Shown here piece after piece: positions 38,393 to 46,408 of a stretch of 64,000 nt of DNA. The translations under genes were made by a program, and so were the position numbers. How positions within the stretch are numbered: position 1 is the first letter of the stretch; each line of letters starts with the position of its first letter. Where the stretch lies: assembly GCA_947626575.1 (NCBI GenBank), contig CANQSR010000007.1, positions 1 to 64,000 on the forward strand, written 5' to 3'. This DNA is from an uncultured Clostridia bacterium. Its GTDB lineage: Bacteria; Bacillota; Clostridia; Christensenellales; Borkfalkiaceae. The notes under the pieces are model-generated. The model saw only the letters and a program-made list of their open reading frames with translations. It made no database searches and had not been told where the DNA came from.

Positions 38393-39355
38393 ATGCAATC
38401 TCTCTTGCTCAATCCTCTGTTCGGGGTCTACGATAAGGGCATCTACTTCTTTTCGTTGCAGATCCAATATTATGCGATCGTCATCGTCTGCGGCATGATC
38501 TTGGCGGCGGCGCTTTCCGCCCTGCTCATGAAGCGGCGCAACATGGATCCGGGGTTCGTCTTTACGCTCTTCATCTTCTGTATCCCGACCGCCATCATCG
38601 GCGCGCGGCTCTTTTCCTGCCTCACCGACCCTGCCCTCGGCATCGGCGCGCTCTTCCGCTTCCCGTGGGAGGGGCTTTCGATCACGGGCGGCGTCATCGG
38701 CGGCGTGACGGCGGGCCTCATCGTCTGCCTCGTGTGCAAGGTCAACTTCCTGCGCGCGGCCGACTGCGTGGTCGTCAACATCCTTATCGCACAGGCCATC
38801 GGCAGGTGGGGGAATTACTTCAACGGGGAGGTGTACGGGCAGGTCGTCACTAACCCCGCCCTGCAATGGTTCCCCTTTGCCGTGTTCGAGCGCGGGGAAT
38901 GGCACTATGCCTTCTTCTTCTATGAGAGCGTCATCAACACCATCGGCTGGGCCATTCTCTTTACCCTTGCATGGCATTGGAAGAAGCGGCCGAACGGCAT
39001 TCTGATGTTCTCCTACTTCCTGTGGTACGGCACCGTGCGCTCCATCATGGAACCTTTGCGCGATGCGGAATTTATCCTCGACGGCGGCGGCATCATGTGG
39101 AGCGAACTCTTCGCCATCCTCATGATAGGCTTCGGCGCCCTCGGCATTCTGACGCTTCTCATCATCAACTTCAAGCGGGAGGGCAAATTCTTCGGGAGCG
39201 CCAAGGGCGACCCGTGCGGCATCACACAGTATTTGACGTCGGATAAAAACGGCACGCCCTATTACTCCAAGATCAACATGCTCGGAGACCGCTATCCCGT
39301 AAAGCCCGAAAAACCCGACGGGGCCGCATCGGGGCGGCATAACAAGGAGGAATGA
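38393..39355 (+). CDS. lgt: Prolipoprotein diacylglyceryl transferase
   Basis: A membrane enzyme of 320 residues that attaches diacylglycerol from phosphatidylglycerol to the lipobox cysteine. Its signature GRWGNYFNGEVYGQ is in the middle, the catalytic Arg region IIGARLFSCL near residue 66, and RSIMEPLRD near residue 220. It has about seven membrane segments. The tail beyond residue 270 is longer than usual and hydrophilic. It opens a run of overlapping or closely spaced genes (38393-44327) that also contains lspA, the next step in lipoprotein maturation. Confidence 0.93.
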   Translation: MQSLLLNPLFGVYDKGIYFFSLQIQYYAIVIVCGMILAAALSALLMKRRNMDPGFVFTLFIFCIPTAIIGARLFSCLTDPALGIGALFRFPWEGLSITGGVIGGVTAGLIVCLVCKVNFLRAADCVVVNILIAQAIGRWGNYFNGEVYGQVVTNPALQWFPFAVFERGEWHYAFFFYESVINTIGWAILFTLAWHWKKRPNGILMFSYFLWYGTVRSIMEPLRDAEFILDGGGIMWSELFAILMIGFGALGILTLLIINFKREGKFFGSAKGDPCGITQYLTSDKNGTPYYSKINMLGDRYPVKPEKPDGAASGRHNKEE

Positions 39356-39357
39356 CC

Positions 39358-40788
39358 ATGCGCAACCTCACGCTTTTGACCGATCTCTATGAGATCACGA
39401 TGGGGCAGGGATATTTCAACGAAGGAAAGCACGAACAGCTCGCCGTGTTCGACGTATTTTTCCGCCCCAACCGCCTCATCACGTACTCTGTTGCGGCGGG
39501 CATGGAGCAAGTGGTGGAGTACCTCGAAAATCTGCACTTCGACGGGGAGGACATCGCCTATCTCCGCTCGCTCGGCTGTTTTTCCGAAGAGTTCCTTGCC
39601 TACCTTGCACAGCTCCGCTTCACGGGGGACGTCGTCGCCGTCCATGAGGGGGAACTCGTGTTTCCCTATGAACCCATCCTTACGGTGACTGCCCCCATGG
39701 TGCAGGCACAGCTCGTGGAGACGGCCATTCTGACCTTCGTCAACCACCAGACGCTCATCGCCTCCAAGTCTGCCAAGATCGTGGACGCGGCGGGCGGCGG
39801 CGTGATGGAGTTCGGCCTCAGGCGCGCACAGGGCGCCGACGCGGGCATTTACGGCGCGCGGGCGGCCATGATTGGCGGTTGCGTGGGGACTTCCAACGTC
39901 TATGCGGGCAAGCTCTTTCACGTTCCCGTTTCGGGGACGATGGCCCACAGCTGGGTCATGAATTTCCACTCGGAGATCGAGGCCTTCCGCGCCTACGCGA
40001 GGAGCTTCCCCGATAACTGCCTGCTGCTTGTCGATACCTATGATACGCTGCAAAGCGGCGTACCCAATGCCATCGAGGTATTCAAAGAACTGCGGGCGGC
40101 GGGGCATGAGCCGAAGGGCATCCGCCTCGATTCGGGGGACCTCGCCTATCTCTCCAAACAGGCGCGGAAAATGCTCGATGAAGCGGGCTTCCCCAACGCC
40201 GTCATCTGCGCTTCGGGCGATCTGGACGAATACTCCGTGGCCTCCCTCAAAGAACAGGGCGCGCGGATCGATAGCTGGGGCGTCGGCACCAAGCTCATCA
40301 CGAGCGCAGATCTTCCTGCGCTCGGCGGCGTCTATAAGCTCGCGGCGGTCTTTGAAAACGGCAGGGAGGTCCCCAAGATCAAACTCTCGGATACGACGGA
40401 GAAGATCACGAATCCGGGCGTGAAGGAACTCTACCGCCTCTATGACCGCAAGACGGACAAGGCCATCGCCGACTACATCACGTTGGGAAACGAGACCGTG
40501 GACGAAAACCGCCCGCTCGAACTCTTCCACCCCGTGGATACGTGGCGGCGCAAGACGGTGAAGGATTTCCGCGTGCGCAAGCTCCGCGAGAAGATCGTGG
40601 AGAAGGGAAGGCGCGTCCGCCCCGCGGCGCCTCTTTCGGAACTTGCGGCCTACTTCCGCGCGGAAAAAGCGCGGTTCTGGGAGGAATATACCCGCCGCGA
40701 TATGCCCCATATCTATAAAGTGGACCTCTCGCCCGCGCTCTACGCGCTCAAATCGGAAATGGTGAAGGGCAAGGGGAAAACGGAGTGA
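39358..40788 (+). CDS. pncB: Nicotinate phosphoribosyltransferase
   Basis: A cytoplasmic enzyme of 476 residues that makes nicotinate mononucleotide from nicotinate and PRPP in NAD salvage. Conserved segments are LTDLYEITMGQGYF at the start, GTMAHSWVMNFHSE (catalytic His), LLLVDTYDTLQSGVPNAI, RLDSGDLAYL and SWGVGTKLITS. AAGGAGG lies seven bases before the ATG at 39358; the ATG at 39352, which overlaps the lgt stop, is too close to that site. Placed between lgt and lspA by cotranscription; no functional link is evident. Confidence 0.92.
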   Translation: MRNLTLLTDLYEITMGQGYFNEGKHEQLAVFDVFFRPNRLITYSVAAGMEQVVEYLENLHFDGEDIAYLRSLGCFSEEFLAYLAQLRFTGDVVAVHEGELVFPYEPILTVTAPMVQAQLVETAILTFVNHQTLIASKSAKIVDAAGGGVMEFGLRRAQGADAGIYGARAAMIGGCVGTSNVYAGKLFHVPVSGTMAHSWVMNFHSEIEAFRAYARSFPDNCLLLVDTYDTLQSGVPNAIEVFKELRAAGHEPKGIRLDSGDLAYLSKQARKMLDEAGFPNAVICASGDLDEYSVASLKEQGARIDSWGVGTKLITSADLPALGGVYKLAAVFENGREVPKIKLSDTTEKITNPGVKELYRLYDRKTDKAIADYITLGNETVDENRPLELFHPVDTWRRKTVKDFRVRKLREKIVEKGRRVRPAAPLSELAAYFRAEKARFWEEYTRRDMPHIYKVDLSPALYALKSEMVKGKGKTE

Positions 40789-40790
40789 AC

Positions 40791-41381
40791 ATGAAACACA
40801 TCGGGACGGCAAAACGCATCATCGTATGGGCGACCGTGGTCATTGTCCTGCTCGCCGCAGACCTCGTCACGAAATTGCTGGCACAGCTCTATTTGAAGCC
40901 GATTTTGCCGGATGGGGTCGCGTTTTTGCCCGGTTTTATCCAATTGCGCTATACCGAGAACGACGCCATTGCCTTCGGGATCGGGAGCGGGAACCGCGCC
41001 TTTATGATCACCGTCACGGCGCTTACCGTCGTCCTCATCGTCGCCATCGCCGTTCTTTCTTTCACCGTGTTCAAGCGCCGTGCGGCGGGGAGATTTACGC
41101 TCGCTGTGATCGAGGCGGGCGCGGTGGGCAACCTCGTGGACAGGCTCTCCCTCGGCTATGTGCGGGACTTTTTGGATATGTCCGCCTTCCGCCCGTTTGC
41201 CTTTTTGGGTTCGTCCTTCAATTTCGGCGTGTGCAACGTCGCCGATTACTTCATCACGATCGGCGCCGCCGTCCTCATCTTCGTGCTTCTCTTCATCGGC
41301 CCCGAAGCCGCGTTCCCCCTGAAAAAATCGTGGCGCGAGCAGGCAAAGCGCGAAGAGGCGGAAAAACATGCAAAGGCGTAA
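40791..41381 (+). CDS. lspA: Signal peptidase II
   Basis: A four-helix membrane aspartyl protease of 196 residues that cleaves the signal peptide of diacylated prolipoproteins. The catalytic aspartates are in GAVGNLVDRLSLGYVRDFL and FNFGVCNVADYFI; the upstream YTENDAIAFGIG is also conserved. A charged tail of about 30 residues follows the last helix and overlaps the start of the pseudouridine synthase gene by 14 bases. The ATG at 40791 has CGGAG upstream; a GTG six bases earlier is possible. Confidence 0.93.
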   Translation: MKHIGTAKRIIVWATVVIVLLAADLVTKLLAQLYLKPILPDGVAFLPGFIQLRYTENDAIAFGIGSGNRAFMITVTALTVVLIVAIAVLSFTVFKRRAAGRFTLAVIEAGAVGNLVDRLSLGYVRDFLDMSAFRPFAFLGSSFNFGVCNVADYFITIGAAVLIFVLLFIGPEAAFPLKKSWREQAKREEAEKHAKA

Positions 41382-42273
41382 GCTGACCGCAAGCCGCGCC
41401 GTCCGATGCGACGTCTTTTTGAGCGAAGAGACCGAACTCACCCGTTCGGCCGTCAAGAAGCTCGCAGATGCGGACATGGTATGGGTCAACGCGGTCAATT
41501 GCAAGGCGGGTGCCATGTTGAAGGCGGGGGACGAGGTGGAGATCTGCATCCCCGACCCCGTGCCGATCGCGGCCGTCCCTGAGGAGATCCCGCTGGATAT
41601 CGTCTATGAGGACGGCGACCTCGCCGTCGTCAACAAGCCGCAGGGCATGACGGTGCATGCGGGCGCGGGCAACTATGAAGGCACCCTCGTCAACGCCCTC
41701 CTCTTCCGCCTCTCCTCGCTGAGCGGCATCAACGGCGAGCTTCGGCCGGGCATCGTGCACCGCCTCGATAAGGATACGTCGGGGCTGCTCGTCGTCGCCA
41801 AGAACGACATGGCGCACCTCTCCCTCTCCGCGCAGATCGCAGAGAAGTCGGCGCGGCGGGAGTACCTCGCCCTCCTCGAAGGGGTCGTGAAGGAGGAGAG
41901 CGGGAAGATCGTCACGCAGATGGGCCGCGACAAGAGGGACAGGCTCCGCCAAGCCGTCCTGCCCGCGGGCGAAGGGCGCAGGGCGGAGACGGATTTTTTT
42001 GTGGAAGAACGCTTCAAAAACAACACCCTTGTGCGCTTTTCCCTGAAAACGGGCCGCACGCACCAGATCCGCGTTCACGCCAAATACATGGGGCATCCCG
42101 TGGTGGGGGACCCGCTCTATGGCTACAAGAACCAGCGTTTTTCGCTGAACGGCCAGCTTCTGCACGCCTTCCGCCTGACCTTCACGCACCCGCGCACGGG
42201 CGAGGAGATGACCTTCACCGCCCCGTTGCCCGATTATTTTTTACGCATTCTCGAAATCATACGAAGGGACTGA
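41368..42273 (+). CDS. rluD: Pseudouridine synthase, RluA/RluD family
   Basis: The protein has 301 residues. An S4-like RNA-binding domain occupies residues 1-70 (LTRSAVKKLADADMVWVN). The catalytic domain follows with HRLDKDTSGLLVVAKN (catalytic Asp), GRTHQIRVHAKYMGHPVVGDPLYG and LHAFRLTFTHP. It converts uridine to pseudouridine in rRNA or tRNA; RluD specificity is the usual assignment next to lspA but is not proven. A GGACATGGTA copy encodes DMV within the S4 part. It overlaps lspA, so it is cotranscribed. Confidence 0.88.
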   Translation: MQRRKLTASRAVRCDVFLSEETELTRSAVKKLADADMVWVNAVNCKAGAMLKAGDEVEICIPDPVPIAAVPEEIPLDIVYEDGDLAVVNKPQGMTVHAGAGNYEGTLVNALLFRLSSLSGINGELRPGIVHRLDKDTSGLLVVAKNDMAHLSLSAQIAEKSARREYLALLEGVVKEESGKIVTQMGRDKRDRLRQAVLPAGEGRRAETDFFVEERFKNNTLVRFSLKTGRTHQIRVHAKYMGHPVVGDPLYGYKNQRFSLNGQLLHAFRLTFTHPRTGEEMTFTAPLPDYFLRILEIIRRD

Positions 42274-42279
42274 ACCGTT

Positions 42280-43590
42280 ATGACACCCGTAATTGCCATC
42301 GTCGGCCGCCCCAATGTGGGCAAAAGCACCTTCTTCAACAAGGTCGCGGGCCGCAAAATTTCCATCACCGAGAACCGCCCCGGCGTCACGCGCGACCGCA
42401 TCACCGCAGATTGCGAGTGGCGCGGCAAGCCCTTCACGCTCATCGATACGGGCGGCCTCGAAGTGAAGAGCGACGACGCGATGTGGAAACAGATCGCGTT
42501 GCAGGCGTCGCTCGCCATCGATACCGCCGACGTCATCCTGTTCTTTACGGACGGCAAGGAGGGGCTGACGGCCTCCGATGAGGACGTCGCCGAACTCCTC
42601 CGCCGCAGCAAAAAGCCCGTCATCCTCGTCGTCAACAAGGTGGACGACTATTCTCCCGATAAAATTTTTGAATTTTACTCGCTCGGCTTGGGCGAGCCGT
42701 ACGCCGTCTCCGCCGAGCATTCGCGGGGCATCGGCGATGCGCTCGATGCGGCCGTGGAGTTCTTTCCGAAGGGGGAAACCGCGGACATGGGTAGCCTCAA
42801 AATCGCCGTCGTCGGAAAACCCAATGCGGGAAAGTCCTCCATCGTCAACAGGCTCTTGGGGCAGGAACGCACCATCGTGACGCCGCTCGCGGGGACCACG
42901 CGCGACGCCATCGACACCCGCTTCGAGGTAAACGGCAAGAGCTATACCATCATCGATACGGCGGGCATCCGCAGAAAGCGGTCGGTGGATGACGACGTCG
43001 AGTATTATTCCGTCCTCCGCGCCTTCGATGCGGTGCGCCGTGCGGACGTGTGCCTGCTCGTCGTGGATGCCTTGGAGGGCCTCACCGAGCAGGACGTGCG
43101 CATCATCGGGTACGTCCACGAGCAGGGCAAGCCCTCCGTCGTCGTCATGAACAAGTGGGATACCGTCGAGAAGGATACGAATACCATCCTCACCTTCGAG
43201 AAGAAGCTTCAAGAGGACCTCAAATTCATGGACTACTATAAGTCCGTCTATATCTCTGCCAAGACGGGACAGCGCGTGGAGAAGTTGCTCCCGCTCGCCG
43301 AAGAGGTATATGCCCACGCCAATTTCCGCGTCCCGACGGGCGCGCTCAACGATCTCCTCATCGACGCCGTCCGCGTTTCGGAGCCGCCGAGCTATAACGG
43401 CAGGCGCATGAAGCTATACTATGCCTCCCAGCCCTCCGTCTGCCCGCCGCACTTTGTGTTGATGGTGAACGACGACGGGCTGCTGCACTTCTCCTATGAG
43501 CGGTATCTTGAAAACGTCATCCGCGGGGCGTACGATTTTTCGGGAACGCCCATCCGCATCACCGTGCGCGCGAAGAAGGAGAACGCATGA
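42280..43590 (+). CDS. der: Ribosome-assembly GTPase Der
   Basis: A double GTPase of 436 residues required for 50S subunit maturation. The G1 motifs are GRPNVGKSTF and GKPNAGKSS, the G3 motifs DTGG and DTAG, the G4 motifs NKVD and NKWD. A KH-like C-terminal domain covers about residues 350-436. Six bases separate it from the preceding gene. A variant of the dispersed word (TADMGS) marks the linker between the two GTPase domains. Confidence 0.95.
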   Translation: MTPVIAIVGRPNVGKSTFFNKVAGRKISITENRPGVTRDRITADCEWRGKPFTLIDTGGLEVKSDDAMWKQIALQASLAIDTADVILFFTDGKEGLTASDEDVAELLRRSKKPVILVVNKVDDYSPDKIFEFYSLGLGEPYAVSAEHSRGIGDALDAAVEFFPKGETADMGSLKIAVVGKPNAGKSSIVNRLLGQERTIVTPLAGTTRDAIDTRFEVNGKSYTIIDTAGIRRKRSVDDDVEYYSVLRAFDAVRRADVCLLVVDALEGLTEQDVRIIGYVHEQGKPSVVVMNKWDTVEKDTNTILTFEKKLQEDLKFMDYYKSVYISAKTGQRVEKLLPLAEEVYAHANFRVPTGALNDLLIDAVRVSEPPSYNGRRMKLYYASQPSVCPPHFVLMVNDDGLLHFSYERYLENVIRGAYDFSGTPIRITVRAKKENA

Positions 43591-44327
43591 AAGAACTTGC
43601 TTTCGGACAGCTTTGGTATTGGTTTTTGCTCATGGCCGTCCTTTGCTACTTCATCGGCTGTTTCAATTTCGCCGTCCTGATCGCGAGGTTCAAGCATAAG
43701 GACGTGCGGAAGATCGGGAGCGGCAATCCGGGGACCATGAACATCAGCCGCGAATTCGGCCTGAAAGTGGGGCTTCTCAACTTCTTGCTCGATGCGTGCA
43801 AGGGCGGCGTTCCCGCCGTCATCAGCTATTTTATCTTCCGCGGCTGTGTCTTTGCGGGGACAGGCGTTGCGGTCTCTGATTTTACCCGCTATTTTTGCGG
43901 CGTGTTCGTCATCATCGGCCACATCTGGCCCGTGACCATGAAATTTCAGGGCGGCAAGGGCATCGCCTCCACGCTCGGCCTCTTCTGGATGAGCATCTCG
44001 TGCGAAAACCCGTGGTATATCCTCATCTCCCTCGTCGTGCTGCTCTTCGGCATCGTGGGATTCATCGCCCTCACCGAATACGGCTCGATGGGGTCGCTTT
44101 TGGGCGTGACGGGCTTTTCCCTGTGGCAGGGCGTCATCTTCTATCTGCGCTACATAGACTGCCTCGCGGGCGTATGGACCGTGATGTGCTTTCTGATGCT
44201 CTTTGCGCTCAACTTTCTCACGTGGTTTGCCCACCGCAAAAATCTCGTAAGGCTGTTCGCGGGCGAGGAACACCGCACTTCCGTAAGGAAACTCTCGCAC
44301 GGCAAGCGCGGCATGAAAAATATGTAA
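43587..44327 (+). CDS. plsY: Glycerol-3-phosphate acyltransferase PlsY
   Basis: An integral membrane enzyme of 246 residues that transfers acyl groups from acyl-phosphate to glycerol-3-phosphate, the first step of phospholipid synthesis. The three family motifs are GSGNPGTMN, HIWPVTMKFQGGKGIAS and, near the end, LTWFAHRKNLVRLFAGEEHR. It is somewhat longer than the common 200-residue form, with an enlarged central loop and tail. The ATG overlaps the der stop by four bases, the common der-plsY pair. A word-containing terminator follows. Confidence 0.92.
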   Translation: MKELAFGQLWYWFLLMAVLCYFIGCFNFAVLIARFKHKDVRKIGSGNPGTMNISREFGLKVGLLNFLLDACKGGVPAVISYFIFRGCVFAGTGVAVSDFTRYFCGVFVIIGHIWPVTMKFQGGKGIASTLGLFWMSISCENPWYILISLVVLLFGIVGFIALTEYGSMGSLLGVTGFSLWQGVIFYLRYIDCLAGVWTVMCFLMLFALNFLTWFAHRKNLVRLFAGEEHRTSVRKLSHGKRGMKNM

Positions 44328-44332
44328 TGAAG

Positions 44333-44367
44333 CCCCGTACCTAAGGACATGGTACGGGGATATTTTG
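44333..44367 (+). terminator. Terminator built around the dispersed word
   Basis: CCCCGTACC and GGTACGGGG pair around loop TAAGGACAT, followed by ATATTTTG. It matches the hairpins at 34596 and 36248 except for the loop start (TAAGG instead of GCGG). Unlike those it lies between two genes of the same direction, ending the lgt-plsY run. Confidence 0.85.
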
Positions 44368-44379
44368 TGAGGCTTGGAG

Positions 44380-44880
44380 ATGAAAGTCATCGAAAAACAG
44401 AGAAACAGCAAGATGTGCGTTATCTGCGGCTTGGATAACGCGTTCGGAGTACGCGCGCCCTTCTATTCCATGGAGGACGGCAGCGTACTCACGCAATTTT
44501 GCTATCGCGAAGAGCATCAGAGCTATCCGGGAAGGGTACACGGCGGACTCATTACGGCCATGCTCGATGAGCTGGGCCTGCGCGCGCTTTGGGCAAAGGC
44601 GGGCGGGGAGTATATCTATGGCGTCACGCTCTCGCTTGAAACCAAGTTCCGCCGTCCCGTTCCCTACGGGCGGCCGCTCGTCGGGCAGGGCAGAGTCGTC
44701 AAAGAGACGGGCAATTTCCTGACGGCGCAATGCGCGCTCTATGAGGGCGGAGCCGTGCTTGCGAGCGCGGAGATCAAATACATGAAGCTCACGCCCGAAC
44801 AGATCGAACACGGCGTGGATGCCCACGAGGAGATGTGCTATCTCGTCGCCGACGGCGTCACGGAGCTATCCGTGAGCTAA
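44380..44880 (+). CDS. PaaI-type hotdog thioesterase
   Basis: A single-hotdog-fold protein of 166 residues. The motif GRVHGGLITAMLDELGLRAL has the HGG and acidic residue of PaaI-like acyl-CoA thioesterases, and LETKFRRPVPYGRPLVG is the next strand pair. The N-terminus (MKVIEKQRNSKMCVICGLDN) has a CxxC pair seen in a subgroup of these proteins. The substrate acyl-CoA is unknown. The ATG at 44380 lies seven bases after GAGG. The SDR gene starts 12 bases downstream, so they are probably cotranscribed. Confidence 0.82.
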   Translation: MKVIEKQRNSKMCVICGLDNAFGVRAPFYSMEDGSVLTQFCYREEHQSYPGRVHGGLITAMLDELGLRALWAKAGGEYIYGVTLSLETKFRRPVPYGRPLVGQGRVVKETGNFLTAQCALYEGGAVLASAEIKYMKLTPEQIEHGVDAHEEMCYLVADGVTELSVS

Positions 44881-44892
44881 AAGGAGGATACC

Positions 44893-45696
44893 ATGTCCGG
44901 ATACACCTTGCTTACGGGTGCGTGCGGCGGGCTGGGGAGCGCGTTTGCCGAACTTTTGGCGGCGCGCGGCGAACCCCTGCTTCTGACGGGTACGAGCGGC
45001 GCGCGGCTTTCCGCGAAGGCGGAAGAGCTGGCCGCGCGCTACCCCGCCGCCATCGTGGAGACCTGCGTATGCGACCTCAGGGAGGAGGACTCGCGCCGCG
45101 CCCTGTTTTCCTTTGCGGACGGGCGCGGGATCCGTTTCCGCCGCCTTGTCTATGTTGCGGGCGTGGATACCCAGCTCGGCTTTGAGAAATACGACGAGGC
45201 ACGCATCATCCAACAGGCCCGCGTCAATTTGGAGGGGGCGGTCTCGCTCATGCGCGGCGTCCTTGCGCGGTGCGATCTCGGCGGGGAGACGGAGATCCTC
45301 TCCGTCGGCAGTATGTCCGCCGCGACGCCCATGCCGTATTTTGCGCTTTACAGCGCCACCAAGAAGGGGCTGGAATATTTTTCGGCGGGCCTGCGCGAGG
45401 AACTCAAAGGGCGGGCGAAGGTGACCTGCGTGCTTCCCGGCGGGATCCCCACGCGGGAGGATATCGCCGAGAATATCCGTTCGCACGGCCTGTTCGGCAA
45501 AATTTCACAGAAATCGCCCCAAGAAGTGGCGCGGCTCTCCTTGAAGGCGGTCTCGAAAAATAAGCGCAGAGCCGTCATCGGATTTTGGAACAAAGTCTTG
45601 AAATGCGTCACGGACGTGGCACCCATGTCCGTAAAGCTCCGCTTCATCCGTAAAAAATGGAGCCAAACGGAGAAGGACCACTTTGCGGGAAAATGA
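44893..45696 (+). CDS. Short-chain dehydrogenase/reductase
   Basis: An SDR-family oxidoreductase of 267 residues. The NAD(P)-binding motif TGACGGLG is near residue 8, and the catalytic YSATK motif with the preceding Ser (SVGSMSA) is in the middle. The C-terminal 60 residues form an extra helical segment. AAGGAGG lies in front of the ATG, which is itself inside a copy of the dispersed word (TACCATGTCC); the 3' end holds an inverted pair of word copies at 45611-45630. The substrate is unknown. A strong terminator ends the transcript. Confidence 0.85.
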   Translation: MSGYTLLTGACGGLGSAFAELLAARGEPLLLTGTSGARLSAKAEELAARYPAAIVETCVCDLREEDSRRALFSFADGRGIRFRRLVYVAGVDTQLGFEKYDEARIIQQARVNLEGAVSLMRGVLARCDLGGETEILSVGSMSAATPMPYFALYSATKKGLEYFSAGLREELKGRAKVTCVLPGGIPTREDIAENIRSHGLFGKISQKSPQEVARLSLKAVSKNKRRAVIGFWNKVLKCVTDVAPMSVKLRFIRKKWSQTEKDHFAGK

Positions 45697-45718
45697 CCCG
45701 CGCCCCCACACAAATCAA

Positions 45719-45750
45719 AAAAATACGGCAACGTGTTGCCGTATTTTTCA
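45719..45750. terminator. Bidirectional terminator
   Basis: AAATACGGCAAC and GTTGCCGTATTT form a 12-bp stem with A-runs and T-runs on the two sides. It serves the SDR gene and the convergent PH-domain gene. Confidence 0.88.
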
Positions 45751-45785
45751 TATGAGAAATTTTGCGCCGCAAGGAAGGCGGGGCG

Positions 45786-46295
45786 TCACTTCTTTTTTTT
45801 GAATTCCGCCTCCTCCTCGGCGGTGGAGAAGGTGAAGGCGATGCGCGGGCTGCGCTCGGTGAGGGCGCGCACGAACGCATCGAAATCTTCCTCGCGGATG
45901 ACGACGGCGATGTAATCGGTGTGGAAGTCGTCGAAGTAGACGGCGAGTTTTTTGGCCCCGCGGAACAGGTGGACCGAATAGATCTTCTTGATCTCGAACT
46001 TTTGCCTGATAAACCCGAACTGCACCGTGAGCGTATCCGCGGTGAGCGTATAGCGCGAGCGGATGAGCAGCCCCGCGATGAGAACGGCGAGGCCGAGGCT
46101 TGCGCCGTACCACAGGATATATTTCAGCCATTCATAGGGCGATTGCAGGTTGCCGTTGCGGAGAAATTCCACAAATTGCCACGTGGAGAACCCGATGCTC
46201 GCCGCGCACAGCGCAAATCCGAGGACGCTCAGCAATATGATGAGCGGGGAGAGCTTGCATGCAAACACGGCGGCAGGAACATCTTTTTTCTTCAT
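45786..46295 (-). CDS. Membrane protein with bacterial PH-like domain
   Basis: The protein has 169 residues. Two hydrophobic segments (about 15-37 and 60-82) are followed by a beta-rich domain (YTLTADTLTVQFGFIRQKFEIKKI, then a helix FDAFVRALTERSP), resembling the YcxB/bPH family of small membrane proteins with a pleckstrin-like fold. No function can be assigned. It stands alone on the - strand, ending at a bidirectional terminator and divergent from the aconitase-like operon. Confidence 0.68.
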   Translation of the reverse strand: MKKKDVPAAVFACKLSPLIILLSVLGFALCAASIGFSTWQFVEFLRNGNLQSPYEWLKYILWYGASLGLAVLIAGLLIRSRYTLTADTLTVQFGFIRQKFEIKKIYSVHLFRGAKKLAVYFDDFHTDYIAVVIREEDFDAFVRALTERSPRIAFTFSTAEEEAEFKKKK

Positions 46296-46362
46296 ACGTC
46301 TATTTTAGCGCATCCGCCGTCCGAATGCAATAATTTTTTCGCACGATATTTGCCGCGGACTC

Positions 46363-46391
46363 TTGAAATTTCCGTGAAATCATGCTATCAT
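46363..46391 (+). promoter_or_regulatory. Promoter of the aconitase-like/macrodomain operon
   Basis: TTGAAA (46363-46368) and TATCAT (46386-46391) are 17 bp apart. AGGTGG follows, just before the ATG at 46409. Confidence 0.75.
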
Positions 46392-46408
46392 AGTATCAGG
46401 TGGTTTAT

